Shown here piece after piece: positions 6,107 to 6,856 of a stretch of DNA of 6,856 nucleotides. The stretch is from Gammaproteobacteria bacterium. Its GTDB lineage: Bacteria; Pseudomonadota; Gammaproteobacteria; JABABF01. Numbering within the stretch: position 1 is the first letter of the stretch; every line of letters starts with the position of its first letter. The notes under the pieces were generated by a model. The model did not search any database, was not told where the DNA came from, and saw nothing but the letters and a program-made list of their open reading frames with translations. The stretch lies in NCBI GenBank assembly GCA_014238345.1, contig JABABF010000081.1, forward strand, positions 1 through 6,856, written 5' to 3'. The position numbers were made by a program, and so were the translations under genes.

Positions 6107-6856
6107 ATGAAAATCGGCATGTGTCTGCCCTATATGAAGCCTGGCATGGACCGCAAGACCATGCACCAGTGGTGCCGCCACCTCGACGAGGGCCCTTTTG
6201 ATAGCGCCTCCTGTGGCGAGCGCATCACTGGTCCTACTTGGGATATGCGCCTGATCTTGGCAACCGCCGCTGCGCTCACCGAGCGTATCCGCCTGATTCC
6301 CTCGCTCTATGTGTTGCCCATGCACGATGCAGTCTGGGCCGCCAAGGAAATCGCCACGCTAGATCAGCTGTCCAACGGGCGGGTGACGGTGACGGTCGGG
6401 GTCGGCGGTCGCCCACGCGACTACCGTGCCGTCGGTGCATCGTGGGACAAACGCCACCAACGTATGGATGAACAGGTGGCTGATATGCGCCGTATCTGGA
6501 GCGGCGAGCCACCCTTTGAGAAGGCTGATCCGGTAGGGCCACTGCCCGTGCAGTCGGGCGGCCCACCAATCTTGATCGGTGCCATGGGACCTAAAAGCAT
6601 GCGCCGTGGTGCTAAATGGGCCAACGGAGCCTATGTCTTCTCTTCCAACGGCGAGCGGAACGAGCTCAAGGGTATGTTGGATATGGCGCAGAGTGCTTGG
6701 CAGGAGGCTGGGCGCGAGCAACGACCCTACCGCATGGTCGGCTTCTGGTATTCGCTGGCAGATGACGGCTTGTCGCGACTAAAAAAATATGTCTATGACT
6801 ATCTGAGTAATCAGGATGCCGGCATCGCCCAGCTGATGGCCGACAGCGTAGGCCGC
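6107..6856 (+). CDS. LLM-class (luciferase-like) flavin-dependent monooxygenase, 3' end outside window
   Basis: Member of the bacterial luciferase-like family: TIM-barrel enzymes that use reduced FMN or F420 to oxidise a substrate, often a ketone, aldehyde or terpenoid. The frame runs 250 codons from ATG 6107 to the window edge with no stop, so the gene is partial; relatives are usually about 280-350 residues. Family features in order: N-terminal strand MKIGMCLPY; an early-barrel segment RLILATAAALTERIRLIPSL (about residues 48-67); VLPMHDAVWAAKEIATLDQLSNGRVTVTVGVGGRPRDYRAVG (about 69-110), the hallmark region with LDxLSxGR and the glycine-rich strand; RMDEQVADMRRIWSG (119-133); and PPILIGAMGPKSMRRGAKWANG (153-174), which contributes to the flavin phosphate site in relatives. 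A strong Shine-Dalgarno sequence supports the start. Cofactor (FMN or F420) and substrate cannot be told from sequence; FMN is more likely if the host is a gammaproteobacterium. Confidence 0.92.
   Translation, partial: MKIGMCLPYMKPGMDRKTMHQWCRHLDEGPFDSASCGERITGPTWDMRLILATAAALTERIRLIPSLYVLPMHDAVWAAKEIATLDQLSNGRVTVTVGVGGRPRDYRAVGASWDKRHQRMDEQVADMRRIWSGEPPFEKADPVGPLPVQSGGPPILIGAMGPKSMRRGAKWANGAYVFSSNGERNELKGMLDMAQSAWQEAGREQRPYRMVGFWYSLADDGLSRLKKYVYDYLSNQDAGIAQLMADSVGR

Overview
The window looks like chromosome from a gammaproteobacterium with moderately high GC. The evidence is a Klebsiella-like oadGAB set, a tRNA-Arg(ACG) close to the enterobacterial sequence, a Pseudomonas-type rubredoxin, and monooxygenase genes typical of aerobic heterotrophs of this group. 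No mobile element, CRISPR array, integrase or phage gene is visible. The lineage is inferred from remembered family sequences, not from a search.

Layout. Positions 1-671 hold the C-terminal half of a cytochrome P450, cut by the left edge. Positions 672-1270 hold no intact gene, but they carry a degraded second copy of a P450 C-terminus, recognisable block by block against the intact gene beside it. A complete tRNA-Arg(ACG) lies at 1271-1344. A degraded short-chain dehydrogenase/reductase (SDR) follows from 1395. The core of the window is a tight operon, oadG-oadA-oadB (1951-5170), for the sodium-pumping oxaloacetate decarboxylase. A rubredoxin gene with its own promoter-like -10 box and a good Shine-Dalgarno sequence lies at 5343-5540. 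It is followed directly by a long hairpin. On the minus strand, 5565-5855 is a start-less open frame with an EF-hand-like loop, probably the remnant of a convergent gene. The window ends inside a luciferase-like (LLM-class) flavin monooxygenase that starts at 6107.

How it works together. OadA carries the carboxyltransferase and biotin domains. OadG anchors and assembles the complex. OadB is the membrane subunit that decarboxylates carboxybiotin and exports Na+. Together they convert oxaloacetate to pyruvate and build a sodium gradient. The P450, the rubredoxin, the LLM-class enzyme and the SDR remnant all belong to redox families common in degradation of hydrophobic or terpenoid compounds, but nothing here joins them into one pathway.

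The most notable points are the decayed genes (tandem P450 copy, SDR and probably an EF-hand protein), which suggest local genome erosion, and an OadA in which one metal-ligand histidine appears to be glutamine although everything else looks intact. I did not find a convincing new multi-gene system.
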